Notes: generated by a model from the sequence alone, not told the origin. A stretch of 39,218 nucleotides of DNA from Flavobacteriales bacterium (GCA_004214175.1 SGZH01000008.1:1-39218), one strand, 5' to 3'; counted from the first letter of the stretch, positions 18,482-28,806 are shown. Translations and numbers: made by a program.

Positions 18482-19657
18482 TTAAATTGAATCGAATACT
18501 TCTAGTATAATTTCACAGCCTTCTTTAATTTCTTGTTCAGATATTGTTAAGGGTGGAGTTATACGAATCGCTTTATTCTCAAAAAGCAGCCAAAAAAGTA
18601 ATAACCCTTTTTCTTTACACTTTAATATTAATTTTGAAGCGAGCTCTGAAGATTCAACTATTAGTGCAAGCATTAAGCCTTTTCCTCGTATTTCTTTTAT
18701 GGATGGGTGAACTAAAAGTTTTCTAAAAAGTTTTTCTTTCGTTAAAGTTTCTTTAATTAATGAAGTTTCAGTTAATTCTTTCAGTGTTGCTAAAGCAGCA
18801 GCTGCTATTACAGGGTTTCCTCCAAAAGTAGTTATATGCCCTAATTTAGGATGGTTAGAAAATAACATCATTAATTCATTAGAAGCAATAAAACCTCCAA
18901 TTGGCATTCCTCCACCCATTCCTTTTCCAACTACTAAAATATCTGGTGAAATTTTAAAATGTTCAAAACCAAATAATTTACCAGTTCTACCAAATCCAGG
19001 TTGAATTTCATCTAAAATTAATAGTGTACCAACTTCTTTACAACGTTTTTTTACTTTTTTTAAATAATCACTTCTTGGGACTATAAAACCTGCGCCACCT
19101 TGAATAGTTTCTAATATGACACCAGCTGTTTTATTGGTTATTTTTAATAATTCACTTTCATCATTAAATTCGATTGCATGACACTCAGGAATTAGTGGTT
19201 CAAATTTTTGTTTTTGACTTTCAACTCCCAAAATACTTAAAGCTCCAAGTGTGCTTCCGTGATATGCCTTTTTTGCATAAATAATTTCTTTTCTTTCAGT
19301 GGCTCTTCTAGCAAGTTTAATAGCCCCTTCAATAGCCTCAGTACCACTATTGGTTAAATATGTAGTAGTTAAATTATCTGGTAAGTGATGGTGTAGTAGT
19401 TTTGTTAAATGGACTGCTGGTTCTTGAATAAATTCTCCATAGACCATTACATGAAGATATTTGTTTAATTGATTTTTCACAGCATTTACAACCTTAGGAT
19501 GACGATGCCCCAAACTACAAGCAGAAACACCAGCTATAAAATCTAAATATTTTTTTTGATTTTGATCGTAAATGTAGGATCCTTTGGCTTTTAATACCTC
19601 GAGCGCAAGAGGATGCGGATTGGTTTGAGCTTGATATTTAAAAAAATCTTTTTCCAT
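18482..19657 (-). CDS. Class III PLP-dependent aminotransferase (acetylornithine/ornithine aminotransferase-like, 'aspartate aminotransferase family')
   Basis: YLTNSGTEAIEGAIKLAR, AYHGSTLGALS, LILDEIQPGFGRTGKLFGFEH, VVGKGMGGGMPIGGFIAS. Confidence 0.9.
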   Translation of the reverse strand: MEKDFFKYQAQTNPHPLALEVLKAKGSYIYDQNQKKYLDFIAGVSACSLGHRHPKVVNAVKNQLNKYLHVMVYGEFIQEPAVHLTKLLHHHLPDNLTTTYLTNSGTEAIEGAIKLARRATERKEIIYAKKAYHGSTLGALSILGVESQKQKFEPLIPECHAIEFNDESELLKITNKTAGVILETIQGGAGFIVPRSDYLKKVKKRCKEVGTLLILDEIQPGFGRTGKLFGFEHFKISPDILVVGKGMGGGMPIGGFIASNELMMLFSNHPKLGHITTFGGNPVIAAAALATLKELTETSLIKETLTKEKLFRKLLVHPSIKEIRGKGLMLALIVESSELASKLILKCKEKGLLLFWLLFENKAIRITPPLTISEQEIKEGCEIILEVFDSI

Positions 19658-19687
19658 TGATTTCTCACTATAGTAATACTTTGAGGT

Positions 19688-21325
19688 TTAGTTATATTTT
19701 ATTGGGTTATTGTTAAAAAAATCTTCCTCTTTTTTTGGTAGATTTATGCCTTTAATTTTAGGCAGAATAGGGGCAGGTTTTTCTTTAAATAAATCTCTCA
19801 CTTTTAAGAGCCGTTCATCCCCAAACCATTTAAAACCCGGCAAAATTCTTGTGTTTTCTGGAAATTGTGATGGAGGATATAATTTTCCATTTACTTTTTT
19901 GATAAACCGAACCCCTCTAATTTTTTGATTTTCTAAATACATTTGAATGGAACTACTTGTTGTATTATTTATTCCAACTAATTTCTCATTTTCGTTTCTC
20001 GAAAAGAAAATTACTTGTGTATTTTTTTTAATATTTATGGTGTCTAATTCGTTATTTGTAAATAAACCAATCAATCGCTCTCCTTTTACTTGATTATAAC
20101 CTGCACTATCTTTTTGAATAAGAAACGAGTTATTATATACCTTTAAAGTATCTAATTTTTTTGTGTTAATATTTCTTAGTAAATGAATGGTATCTCCTGT
20201 CATTTGATTTTCTCCAGACCATAATATCGGATTGCGCAATAGTTTGGTTATTCCAGTACTTTCATTTACGAAGATAGAATCACATTTACCACTAGTGGGT
20301 TCTTCACCTGGTAGTCCTCTTTTAAAAAACCGTGCTTTATAAAATCCTTTTAAAATTCTACGATCAGGTTTTCCAGTAATTTTTAAAGTATCTGCGTGGA
20401 TATATATTGAATCATTTTCTTGAACTGTTATTGCAACCGCTCTTTTCGTTATAAAAACAGAATCTTTATCTTTAAAAACTTCTGCATAATGTCCTCTTAC
20501 ATAACTATTATTTAGGGTATCAATAATTCGAATATTATTTGTTGCAGAAGCAAAGTTTCTATTTCTATTAAAATAAATACTATCACCATACATTATTCTG
20601 TTTTCATAATCAACTCTTGAGTTTTTGACAAAGTATCCAATATCTTTTCTGGTGTTGTAGTAACCTCTTTCACAATATACAGTACTCGTTTTACCTATAA
20701 TAGTAGATTTACCGTACAGATAGGCTATACCTGTTTCTGAAAAGAAATCTAATTGTTCTGAGTTTATAGTATACTTTGGATTTTTAATCTCTACATTCGA
20801 TGAAAACTGATACTTTTTAGATTTAGCAAAATATCTTCCTACAATGCTAGTTAGTATACTAGAGGAATCTCTTACTATTCCACCACTATTGTAATAAGCT
20901 TGCTGTTTGATGCGGTCAAAGTATAAGGTATCTGTTTTTAAAGATGTCTTTTTATCTTTAAAAGAAACCTTGCCACTTGCAAAAGCAAATTGAGTATTAC
21001 CATTGTATTCGCTGTAGTCACTTTTCATGGAAACAGTATCTCCTTGTATAATTTTTACAGCCCCATATGCCTTGACAAAATTATCTTTTGTATAAACATA
21101 AGCTTGATTACACCAAATTTCAACACCTTCATGGGTGATATAAACTTGTCCAGATTTATCTCTAGTATAGATTACAGCATCAGGTACATCAGGTTTCTTT
21201 TCCCAATAACCTGATTTAATGGATACTTGGGTTTTATCACCAAGATTAACAGGCTCTTCTTGAGCGGTTAAAGTATAGCCGCACCAAATAAAAAAAAATG
21301 ATAGAATATAATTATTAAGTTTCAA
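19688..21325 (-). CDS. OstA/LptA-like protein (OstA_2 domain), probable LPS transport/organic solvent tolerance family
   Basis: Signal peptide MKLNNYILSFFFIWCGYTLTAQ followed by beta-jellyroll-like repeats: GVEIWCNQAYVYTKDNFVKAYGAVKIIQGDTVSMKSDYSEYNGNTQFAFASGKVSFKD. Confidence 0.85.
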   Translation of the reverse strand: MKLNNYILSFFFIWCGYTLTAQEEPVNLGDKTQVSIKSGYWEKKPDVPDAVIYTRDKSGQVYITHEGVEIWCNQAYVYTKDNFVKAYGAVKIIQGDTVSMKSDYSEYNGNTQFAFASGKVSFKDKKTSLKTDTLYFDRIKQQAYYNSGGIVRDSSSILTSIVGRYFAKSKKYQFSSNVEIKNPKYTINSEQLDFFSETGIAYLYGKSTIIGKTSTVYCERGYYNTRKDIGYFVKNSRVDYENRIMYGDSIYFNRNRNFASATNNIRIIDTLNNSYVRGHYAEVFKDKDSVFITKRAVAITVQENDSIYIHADTLKITGKPDRRILKGFYKARFFKRGLPGEEPTSGKCDSIFVNESTGITKLLRNPILWSGENQMTGDTIHLLRNINTKKLDTLKVYNNSFLIQKDSAGYNQVKGERLIGLFTNNELDTINIKKNTQVIFFSRNENEKLVGINNTTSSSIQMYLENQKIRGVRFIKKVNGKLYPPSQFPENTRILPGFKWFGDERLLKVRDLFKEKPAPILPKIKGINLPKKEEDFFNNNPIKYN

Positions 21326-21350
21326 ATAAATTTCCTTGTGTATACGTTAA

Positions 21351-21358
21351 CAAAGATA
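21351..21358 (-). promoter_or_regulatory. Putative -7 element (TATCTTTG on minus) for the OstA-like gene
   Basis: CAAAGATA on + strand = TAnnTTTG on minus, 26 nt upstream of ATG at 21325. Confidence 0.4.
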
Positions 21359-21372
21359 CTAAAGAATTGGTA

Positions 21373-22644
21373 TTACCTTGAGATTGTTTGTTTTCTATCT
21401 GGACCTACAGAAACTATTTTAATAGGTAATTCTAATTCTTTTTCAAGAAAATCGATATAATCGTTTAACTCTTTAGGTAATTGTCTAGCCTCTGTCATTT
21501 TGGTTAAATCTTCTTTCCAACATTTTAAGTTGGTATAAATTGGTGTTACATTTTCCGCTTCAATGTTGTAAGGGAGATGTTTTATAACTTTACCTTTGTA
21601 GTTATAAGATGTACAGACTTTAAGATGATCAAAACCACTTAAGACATCACTCTTCATCATCATCAATTGAGTAACTCCATTCACTTCACAAGTATATTTT
21701 AAAGCAACTAAATCTAACCAGCCACAACGTCTAGCTCTACCAGTTACTGCACCAAACTCATGACCTACTTTAGCCATTTTAGCCCCAATGTTATCAGATA
21801 ATTCTGTTGGAAATGGTCCCGACCCCACACGCGTTGTATAGGCTTTAAATATTCCATATACCTCCTTTATTTTTCTGGGTGCGACTCCAAGACCAGTACA
21901 TGCTCCTGCAGCTGTTGTATTGGAGGAAGTTACAAAAGGATAGGTTCCAAAATCTATATCTAAAAGAGAACCTTGAGCTCCTTCTGCAAGGATAGTTTTT
22001 CCTGATTTGATAGCTTGATTTAAATACTCCTCACTATCAATAAAAGTTAATTTTTTAAGTTTTTCTATGGATTCAAAAAATTCTGCTTCCATTTCTTCTA
22101 GGTCATATTGAATTTCTACATTGTAGAAGTCTATCATTGCAACGTGCTTTTTTGCAAGAGATTTATACTTTTGTTTAAAATTTTCTAGTTCTAAATCTCC
22201 AACACGAATCCCATTTCTACCAGTTTTATCCATGTATGTAGGACCAATTCCTTTTAGGGTAGAACCAATTTTTGCCTTCCCTTTAGAGGCCTCAGATGCA
22301 GCATCTAGTAGTCGATGAGTAGGTAAGATTAAATGTGCTTTTCTTGAAATAATTAATTTAGAAACGTAGTCAATATGGTATTTATTAAGAGCTTCTAATT
22401 CTTTTACGAAAACAACAGGATCTATTACCACACCATTACCAATCACATTAATAGATTTTTCATGAAAAATACCAGAAGGTATTGTTCTTAATACATGCTT
22501 TATACCATCAAATTCTAAGGTGTGCCCAGCATTTGGACCACCTTGAAAACGTGCTATTATGTTATAATCTTTAGTAAGAACATCTACAATTTTTCCTTTT
22601 CCTTCATCTCCCCATTGTAATCCTAGTAATAAATCTACTGCCAT
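21373..22644 (-). CDS. purA: Adenylosuccinate synthase
   Basis: GLQWGDEGKGKIVD, RFQGGPNAGHTLEF, ILAEGAQGSLLDIDFGTYPFVTSSNTTAAGACTGLGV. Confidence 0.97.
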   Translation of the reverse strand: MAVDLLLGLQWGDEGKGKIVDVLTKDYNIIARFQGGPNAGHTLEFDGIKHVLRTIPSGIFHEKSINVIGNGVVIDPVVFVKELEALNKYHIDYVSKLIISRKAHLILPTHRLLDAASEASKGKAKIGSTLKGIGPTYMDKTGRNGIRVGDLELENFKQKYKSLAKKHVAMIDFYNVEIQYDLEEMEAEFFESIEKLKKLTFIDSEEYLNQAIKSGKTILAEGAQGSLLDIDFGTYPFVTSSNTTAAGACTGLGVAPRKIKEVYGIFKAYTTRVGSGPFPTELSDNIGAKMAKVGHEFGAVTGRARRCGWLDLVALKYTCEVNGVTQLMMMKSDVLSGFDHLKVCTSYNYKGKVIKHLPYNIEAENVTPIYTNLKCWKEDLTKMTEARQLPKELNDYIDFLEKELELPIKIVSVGPDRKQTISR

Positions 22645-22647
22645 AAA

Positions 22648-23121
22648 TTATGATTTGTCCTGTTTAGTTTCAGGATTTTTTTTATTTCCGTAAAAATAAA
22701 GTGAATGATTAATGATATCTACATTAAAAACTTCTTCAATGGTTTTTTTAATAGATTGGATCCTTGGATCACAAAATTCTATTACTTCCCCATTGGATAA
22801 AATGAGATGATCGTGTTGTTTATCAAAATAGCATTTTTCATAATGTGCTTGACTTTGTCCAAATTGATGTTTTCTAACCAAACCACATTCTAAAAGTAAT
22901 TCTATGGTATTATAGAGAGTAGCTCTACTTACTCGATAGTTTTTATTCTTCATACTGATGTACAATGACTCAATATCAAAATGTTCTTCTAGATCGTATA
23001 CCTCTTGAAGTATTGCATATCTTTCCGGTGTTTTCCTATGACCTTTTTCACCTAAAAAAGCCGTAAACACATTTTTTACAATTACTTGATTATTTGGATT
23101 TACATTTGTGCGCATGTTCAC
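22648..23121 (-). CDS. Fur family transcriptional regulator
   Basis: [66 protein letters not shown]...[19 protein letters not shown]. Confidence 0.92.
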   Translation of the reverse strand: MNMRTNVNPNNQVIVKNVFTAFLGEKGHRKTPERYAILQEVYDLEEHFDIESLYISMKNKNYRVSRATLYNTIELLLECGLVRKHQFGQSQAHYEKCYFDKQHDHLILSNGEVIEFCDPRIQSIKKTIEEVFNVDIINHSLYFYGNKKNPETKQDKS

Positions 23122-23133
23122 AAAAATACTTAA

Positions 23134-25338
23134 TTATAGTCTCCTAACTTTATCGATACCATTAATTTTTTTAATCTTTTTCACAAGGTTATCAAGAATG
23201 GTAATATTTTTTACTACCACAGCAATATTTCCGTTAAAAACACCATCGTCACTTTCAAAATGAAGGTTAATCATATTAATATTGTGATTGTTAGAAATTA
23301 TTTTTGTGACCTCATTAACCAATCCAATAGTATCTATACCAGAGATAACGATTTCTGCTTTGAAGTCACTTTGTGTCGAATCTTTCCACTTAGCATTTAT
23401 GATTCTATAACTAAAGTTACTCTGAAGTTGTAAGGCATTTGGGCAATTTTTTTTATGAACTTTAATTCCGTCAGATACGGATATGAAACCAAATACGTTA
23501 TCACCAGGTATTGGATTACAACATACAGATAATTTATAATCTAATTTTTCTTCATCTTTTCCAAATACCAATTGATCATATTTTGCAGTGATTTCATCTT
23601 TGTCAATTTCTTCCGGCTTCGTGTTTTTTCTTAATCTATTTTTAAAGAAACTGACAAAAGCATTATTACGAGTTGCAACAAATTCTTTTAGCTTTTTATT
23701 ATCTATAATTCCAACTCCAACTCGATAAAATAGATCCAAACTTGTATTAATTTTAAAGTAAGATACAAGTTGCTTAACCGTATTTTCATCAAAAGGAATT
23801 TTTAACGATTTTAATTTTCTAGCTAAAATTACTTTTCCCTCTTTAGCTATAAGTTTTTCTTCTTCTTTTAATGAGGATTTTATTTTTGATAAAGCTCGTC
23901 CAGTTACTGCATAATCTAACCAGTTTGAATTTGGTTTAGCTTTATCTGAAGTAATAATCTCAACTTGATCTCCGCTTTTTAATTTTTTACTCAGTGGAAC
24001 AAGTTTACCATTTACCCTTGTTCCCCTTGTGTGTAAACCAATTTCTGTATGTACGTGAAAAGCAAAATCGAGCGCAGTAGAACCTTTTGATAAAGAATAT
24101 AGATCGCCCATAGGCGAGAATACAAATATTTCTTTGGCATAAAGATTAAGCTTAAATTCCTCAACAAAATCGACCGCACTAATTTCTGAACTACCAAGAG
24201 TCTCTTGAAGTTTATTGAGCCAATTGTCTAATTCAATATCTCCTTTTTCTTTGTTTTTGTATTTGTAATGAGCTGCAAAACCTTTTTCGGCAATTTCATT
24301 CATTCGCTCCGATCTAATTTGAACTTCAACCCAACGTCCTTTGGGACCCATAACTGTTATATGCAGCGCTTCATAACCTGTTGATTTAGGTGATGAAATC
24401 CAATCACGTAATCTGGTGGGGTTGGGGCGAAAATTATCCGTTACTATAGAATATATTTTCCAAGCAATGAACTTTTCATTTTTTTCACTAGAATTATATA
24501 CTATTCGAATAGCAAACTTATCATAAACTTCATCAAAAGAAACATTTTGAACCAACATTTTTCTTCTTATTGAAAAAATTGACTTTGGTCTTCCTTTAAT
24601 TTCATACTTTAAATTTTCCTTATCTAAGGTATCTTTAATAATGCTAGCGAAGGTTTTAATATACTTATCTTGCTGTTGTTTACTCTCTTTTATTTTACTA
24701 AATATATCATTATAAACTTCAGGTTCTGTATACTTTAAGCCTAAATCTTCTAATTCTGTTTTAATATTATACATTCCAATTCGATGAGCCAATGGAGCGT
24801 ATATATATAGCGTTTCTGAAGCTATTTTCACTTGCTTATCTGGAGGCATAACCTCCATAGTTTGCATGTTATGTAATCGGTCTGCAATTTTTATGATGAT
24901 AACTCTAATATCTTCATTAAGAGTTAAAAGCATTTTCCTAAAATTTTCAGCTTGAAGAGAAATATTTTTATCTGTCGATAGATGAGAAATTTTGGTTAAA
25001 CCATCAACGATTCTTGCAACCGTCTCCCCAAACATTTGTTCCACGTCAGCTAAAGTATAATTAGTGTCTTCAACAACATCATGTAACAATGCTGCTGCGA
25101 TGGAAGTAGAATCCAGACCAATTTCAGAAGCAACAATTTTTGCTACAGCAATAGGATGAAAAATATAGGCTTCACCTGACTTTCTTCTTTGTTCTTTATG
25201 GGCATCAACTGCAATATCGAAAGCGCTTCGGATTAGTTTTTTATCTTCTTTCGAAAGTGTTCGATAACTTATTTTAAGCAATTTTTTATACTGCTTAGCA
25301 ATTTCCTTATTTTCTAAATCCAGTGCCTTATCTGTCAT
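23134..25338 (-). CDS. Bifunctional RelA/SpoT-type (p)ppGpp synthetase/hydrolase (HD, synthetase, TGS, ACT)
   Basis: AALLHDVVEDTNYTLADVE HD motif; GRPKSIFSIRRKM and GYEALHITVMGPKGRWVEVQIRSERMNEIAEKGFAAHYKYK synthetase; TGS IFVFSPMGDLYSLSKGSTALDFAFHVHTEIG; C-terminal ACT-like. Confidence 0.96.
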   Translation of the reverse strand: MTDKALDLENKEIAKQYKKLLKISYRTLSKEDKKLIRSAFDIAVDAHKEQRRKSGEAYIFHPIAVAKIVASEIGLDSTSIAAALLHDVVEDTNYTLADVEQMFGETVARIVDGLTKISHLSTDKNISLQAENFRKMLLTLNEDIRVIIIKIADRLHNMQTMEVMPPDKQVKIASETLYIYAPLAHRIGMYNIKTELEDLGLKYTEPEVYNDIFSKIKESKQQQDKYIKTFASIIKDTLDKENLKYEIKGRPKSIFSIRRKMLVQNVSFDEVYDKFAIRIVYNSSEKNEKFIAWKIYSIVTDNFRPNPTRLRDWISSPKSTGYEALHITVMGPKGRWVEVQIRSERMNEIAEKGFAAHYKYKNKEKGDIELDNWLNKLQETLGSSEISAVDFVEEFKLNLYAKEIFVFSPMGDLYSLSKGSTALDFAFHVHTEIGLHTRGTRVNGKLVPLSKKLKSGDQVEIITSDKAKPNSNWLDYAVTGRALSKIKSSLKEEEKLIAKEGKVILARKLKSLKIPFDENTVKQLVSYFKINTSLDLFYRVGVGIIDNKKLKEFVATRNNAFVSFFKNRLRKNTKPEEIDKDEITAKYDQLVFGKDEEKLDYKLSVCCNPIPGDNVFGFISVSDGIKVHKKNCPNALQLQSNFSYRIINAKWKDSTQSDFKAEIVISGIDTIGLVNEVTKIISNNHNINMINLHFESDDGVFNGNIAVVVKNITILDNLVKKIKKINGIDKVRRL

Positions 25339-25378
25339 AAATTAAAAATACACAAATGATTGAAATAAACAATAAAAT

Positions 25379-25410
25379 AAAATCTTATTTATACTAGATT
25401 TTAAGATTTT
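25379..25410 (-). terminator. Possible terminator downstream of the M48 protease gene
   Basis: AAAATCTTA (25379-25387) / TAAGATTTT (25402-25410) inverted repeat followed on the minus strand by TTTTATTTTATTGTTT; AT-only stem, weak. Confidence 0.4.
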
Positions 25411-25446
25411 TTTAAAAGATCATAAAATTGAATTTAAATAATCTAT

Positions 25447-26679
25447 TTATTTTTTCAAATTATGATATCGTTGAAGTAATGTTGGATGTGAATAATAAAC
25501 AAAAACATATGCTGGATGAGGAGTGAGGTTGCTTAAACTATTTTTGTTTAGTTTCTTTAGGCTTGTAATTAAGGGTATTGCATCGAAGGTTTCCTTAGCA
25601 TAATTATCAGCTTGGTATTCAAATTTCCTCGAAATAAAATTCATTACCAATCCTGTAAGCTCTGAAATTGGACTGTAGAGTATTCCGAAGGCTATTAAAC
25701 CAATATGGAAGGAAGGCGAAGATACATTTAAGGCTTCTGATAATATTGGACTTCCTATGAATAACGATAATAACCAAAAGGTAAACCCCATTATTAAAAT
25801 ACTAATTATTAAATTAAATAGTATGTGTTTCCTTTTATAATGGCCTACTTCATGTGCCAGAACTGCAACAATTTCTTCTTCTTCTAAATCCCTAATTAAG
25901 GTATCAAATAGCGTAACTCTTTTTTCACTTCCAAAACCTGAAAAGTAAGCGTTGGCTTTTGTACTTCTTTTAGAACCATCAATTACAACTATTTTATCTA
26001 ACTTGAATCCTACTTTTTTAGCATAATCTTCAATTTTATTTTTTAATGAACCGTTACTAAGTGGTGTTTGTTTATTAAAGAGAGGTACAATTAAACGTGC
26101 GTAAAACATATTCATAAAAACAATAAATACAGCTATTATAACCCAAGCATATAACCAAAAGTTTCTACCTACAGATTCATAAAGCCAAATAATTATCGAA
26201 AGTAACAGGCCCCCTAAAACAGCAGACATCAACCACCCTTTAATTTTATCCATAAAAAATGTTTTTAAAGTAGTTTTATTAAATCCAAATTTTTCTTCAA
26301 TGATAAAAGTATGGTAGTAACTAAATGGAGTGCTTAATAAATCACTTGCAAACATGATACTTCCAAAAAATATGAGCGCAATAATAATCGTATTATCTGA
26401 AAATTTTCTAGCCCATTCGTCTACAAAAGCAAAACCATCTAAATAGAAAAAAAACAATGTTACAATTAATGATATTAATGAAGTAATGGAGCTAAAACGA
26501 TCATTTGTTTTTTTATAATGTTGTGATTTTAGATAGTCTTCTTCTTTGTATACATCACTGAGCTCAGGAGGTATGGGGTCCTTGTAATGTTTTGCATTTA
26601 AAGCGTCTAAAACTTTATCAATAATAAAGCTGATTATTAATATGGAAATAATAATATAAAAGAGTGTGTCGGATTTCAT
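25447..26679 (-). CDS. M48 family metallopeptidase (Ste24/CAAX prenyl protease 1-like)
   Basis: AVLAHEVGHYKRKH zinc motif, multiple TM helices, SRKFEYQADNYA. Confidence 0.94.
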   Translation of the reverse strand: MKSDTLFYIIISILIISFIIDKVLDALNAKHYKDPIPPELSDVYKEEDYLKSQHYKKTNDRFSSITSLISLIVTLFFFYLDGFAFVDEWARKFSDNTIIIALIFFGSIMFASDLLSTPFSYYHTFIIEEKFGFNKTTLKTFFMDKIKGWLMSAVLGGLLLSIIIWLYESVGRNFWLYAWVIIAVFIVFMNMFYARLIVPLFNKQTPLSNGSLKNKIEDYAKKVGFKLDKIVVIDGSKRSTKANAYFSGFGSEKRVTLFDTLIRDLEEEEIVAVLAHEVGHYKRKHILFNLIISILIMGFTFWLLSLFIGSPILSEALNVSSPSFHIGLIAFGILYSPISELTGLVMNFISRKFEYQADNYAKETFDAIPLITSLKKLNKNSLSNLTPHPAYVFVYYSHPTLLQRYHNLKK

Positions 26680-26725
26680 TGGTAAAATTTATTTTTTTAG
26701 ATAGGATTTGAATTTTAAATAAATA

Positions 26726-27526
26726 TCATTTGAAATTTCGTTGTCTTTTAACTTCAAATAGAAGTATTCCTGTTGCTACAGAGACATTCATCGAATCGAT
26801 TTTCCCTTGCATAGGAATATGGATATTTTTATAACTACTCCTTCTCCATTCTTGCGATAAACCAGTAGATTCAGTGCCTACTACAATCGCAGTATTTTTT
26901 GTAAAATCTTGAGTGTAATAAGGCTCTGATTCTTGCAGAATGGAACTAAATATATTTATTTTTTTTTCTTTTAAAAAGGTAATAATTTCTGAAGTACTTC
27001 CAGTAGCAAGGCTATTAGTAAAAATAGAACCAACGCTCGATCTAATAATATTTGGATTGTATAAATCTGTTTTAGGATTTGCAATAATTACAGCATCAAC
27101 ATTTGCAGCGTCAGCAGTTCTTAAAAAGGCACCTATATTACCAGGTTTTTCTGGAGCCTCTGCAATGAGCACAAGCAAATCTTTTTTTTGAAGATTTAAA
27201 TTAAATAAACTTAAATCTTTAGTTTTAGATATAGCTATAATGCCCTCAGTAGAACTTCGATACGTAATTTTTTTATAAACCTTAGCACTAATCTCTATTA
27301 AATTAATTGTCGGTTCTCCAAAATGACTTAAAACTTCTTCTTTTGGTGTAATTACTGAATTAAAAAGAATCATTTCTATTTGATAACCTCCCTTTAATGC
27401 TAATTTAATCTCTCGTTTACCTTCAATAACGAATGTGCCAGTTTTTTTACGTTCCTTAGATTTTTCCTGCAATAAAATAATTTTTTTTATTAGCGGATTT
27501 TGAGTGCTTGAAATGTTTTTTAGCAT
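26726..27526 (-). CDS. TrmH/SpoU family RNA 2'-O-methyltransferase
   Basis: EAPEKPGNIGAFLRTADAANVDAVIIANPKTDLYNPNIIRSSVGSIF; AIVVGTESTGLS; IPMQGKIDSMNVSVATGILLFE. Confidence 0.93.
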   Translation of the reverse strand: MLKNISSTQNPLIKKIILLQEKSKERKKTGTFVIEGKREIKLALKGGYQIEMILFNSVITPKEEVLSHFGEPTINLIEISAKVYKKITYRSSTEGIIAISKTKDLSLFNLNLQKKDLLVLIAEAPEKPGNIGAFLRTADAANVDAVIIANPKTDLYNPNIIRSSVGSIFTNSLATGSTSEIITFLKEKKINIFSSILQESEPYYTQDFTKNTAIVVGTESTGLSQEWRRSSYKNIHIPMQGKIDSMNVSVATGILLFEVKRQRNFK

Positions 27527-27530
27527 AGGA

Positions 27531-27538
27531 CAAATATA
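27531..27538 (-). promoter_or_regulatory. Putative Bacteroidota promoter for the TrmH-family gene: -7 TATATTTG; -33 TTG at 27556-27558 (minus)
   Basis: CAAATATA (+ strand) with CAA 17 nt further upstream = TTG-N17-TATATTTG on minus. Confidence 0.55.
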
Positions 27539-27684
27539 GGTTTTTGTTATATAAACAATTATTTATTGCTGTATTTATTAGTGTAGTAGTTTCAAAGTTT
27601 TGTTTGGTCTGTTTTCAGTAGAATTTAAAAATTCAAATACTGTTATATTTAAGGTAATTAATTAAAATTTTAACACAAAAAAAC

Positions 27685-28752
27685 TTAAATGGGTTGTTCT
27701 TCATAATAATTTACAATTAAGCCAACCATATAATTGTAACTTTTTATTCCATTAGTTTGATTATTCACTTTTAAAAAATGATCCCAAACTGTTTTTGAAA
27801 TAGCTTCAAAAGGATTTTCATAACTTTTCCAAAAATCTTGCATTTCTTGATAGCTTTTCAAAATTCCAGAATGCACGGTAGGTAACATCTTTTTATACCT
27901 ATCTAAATCTCGTCTAGCAATTTCGTTTAAACAATAGCGGAGTGCAAAAATATACCCTGTGTAATTTATATAAAGGTCATCATTATTGACGGTCGCTAAA
28001 ACTGCAATAAAATTTGCTTCATTTTCAGCAGCATAACCTAATTGATGGGCTTGCTCATGACAACTAACTACCGGAAACCCGAAGTGCTTAATTAAATCGT
28101 TAACCTGTGCCTCACCAGTTAGTGGATTGTAATAACCACTATAGCCCATGTAGGTAAGAATCAGACTCCAACTACTTTTTTTAATACTAGATTTTTGATA
28201 GTCAAGATTAGGGTGTTTTACCTTAATGTTCTGAAATCCGTTTATTGTTTTGTTAAAGAGTTGCTGATTGTTGTATGGAGCTTTAACTTTATTTGAATCT
28301 TTAACACCCAATGCAAGATGTACCTCATTCGATTTTTTTATGAGTCGCTCAGTCGTATTGATAAGTTGCTCTATATTGTATGTTTTTTTTATTAACAAGG
28401 ATTCGTGCAATGGAATTCTGTAATAATTGAATCCCCATATTAAATTAAAGAACAAATAAACTAGTGATAAGCTTGAAAATATATCTAAAAAAAAAAACTT
28501 AGGGTCGCGTCGAACTTTTATCAAGTTTTTAAAGAACCATCGAACGATCAGGACAATAAAAATGAGGTAAAAAACATCTCCAATAGAAAATGGAATCCAA
28601 CCAAAGGTGAATCTTAAAGCTTCAGAAATTAATGGAAAAATTCCTGTACTGTAATAGACTTCAACAAATTCTGGGAAATATTTTAATATCTGCAAAACAA
28701 TGACCTGAACTGGAATTAAGCTTATTAAAAATAGTTTCGTTTTACTTTGCAT
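27685..28752 (-). CDS. DUF3810 domain-containing membrane protein (putative HExxH metallopeptidase-like)
   Basis: Three N-terminal TM segments then GFPVVSCHEQAHQLGYAAENEANFIAVLAT; matches recalled DUF3810 family. Confidence 0.85.
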   Translation of the reverse strand: MQSKTKLFLISLIPVQVIVLQILKYFPEFVEVYYSTGIFPLISEALRFTFGWIPFSIGDVFYLIFIVLIVRWFFKNLIKVRRDPKFFFLDIFSSLSLVYLFFNLIWGFNYYRIPLHESLLIKKTYNIEQLINTTERLIKKSNEVHLALGVKDSNKVKAPYNNQQLFNKTINGFQNIKVKHPNLDYQKSSIKKSSWSLILTYMGYSGYYNPLTGEAQVNDLIKHFGFPVVSCHEQAHQLGYAAENEANFIAVLATVNNDDLYINYTGYIFALRYCLNEIARRDLDRYKKMLPTVHSGILKSYQEMQDFWKSYENPFEAISKTVWDHFLKVNNQTNGIKSYNYMVGLIVNYYEEQPI

Positions 28753-28806
28753 ATTTCAAACTTACAAATAAATCTTTTTATAATTTTTACTCAAAGAAGT
28801 TAATCG

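Noticed and set aside
24012-24197. 61-aa minus-strand ORF in another frame of relA/spoT
   Set aside because: Overlaps the conserved TGS region in an alternative frame; no independent support
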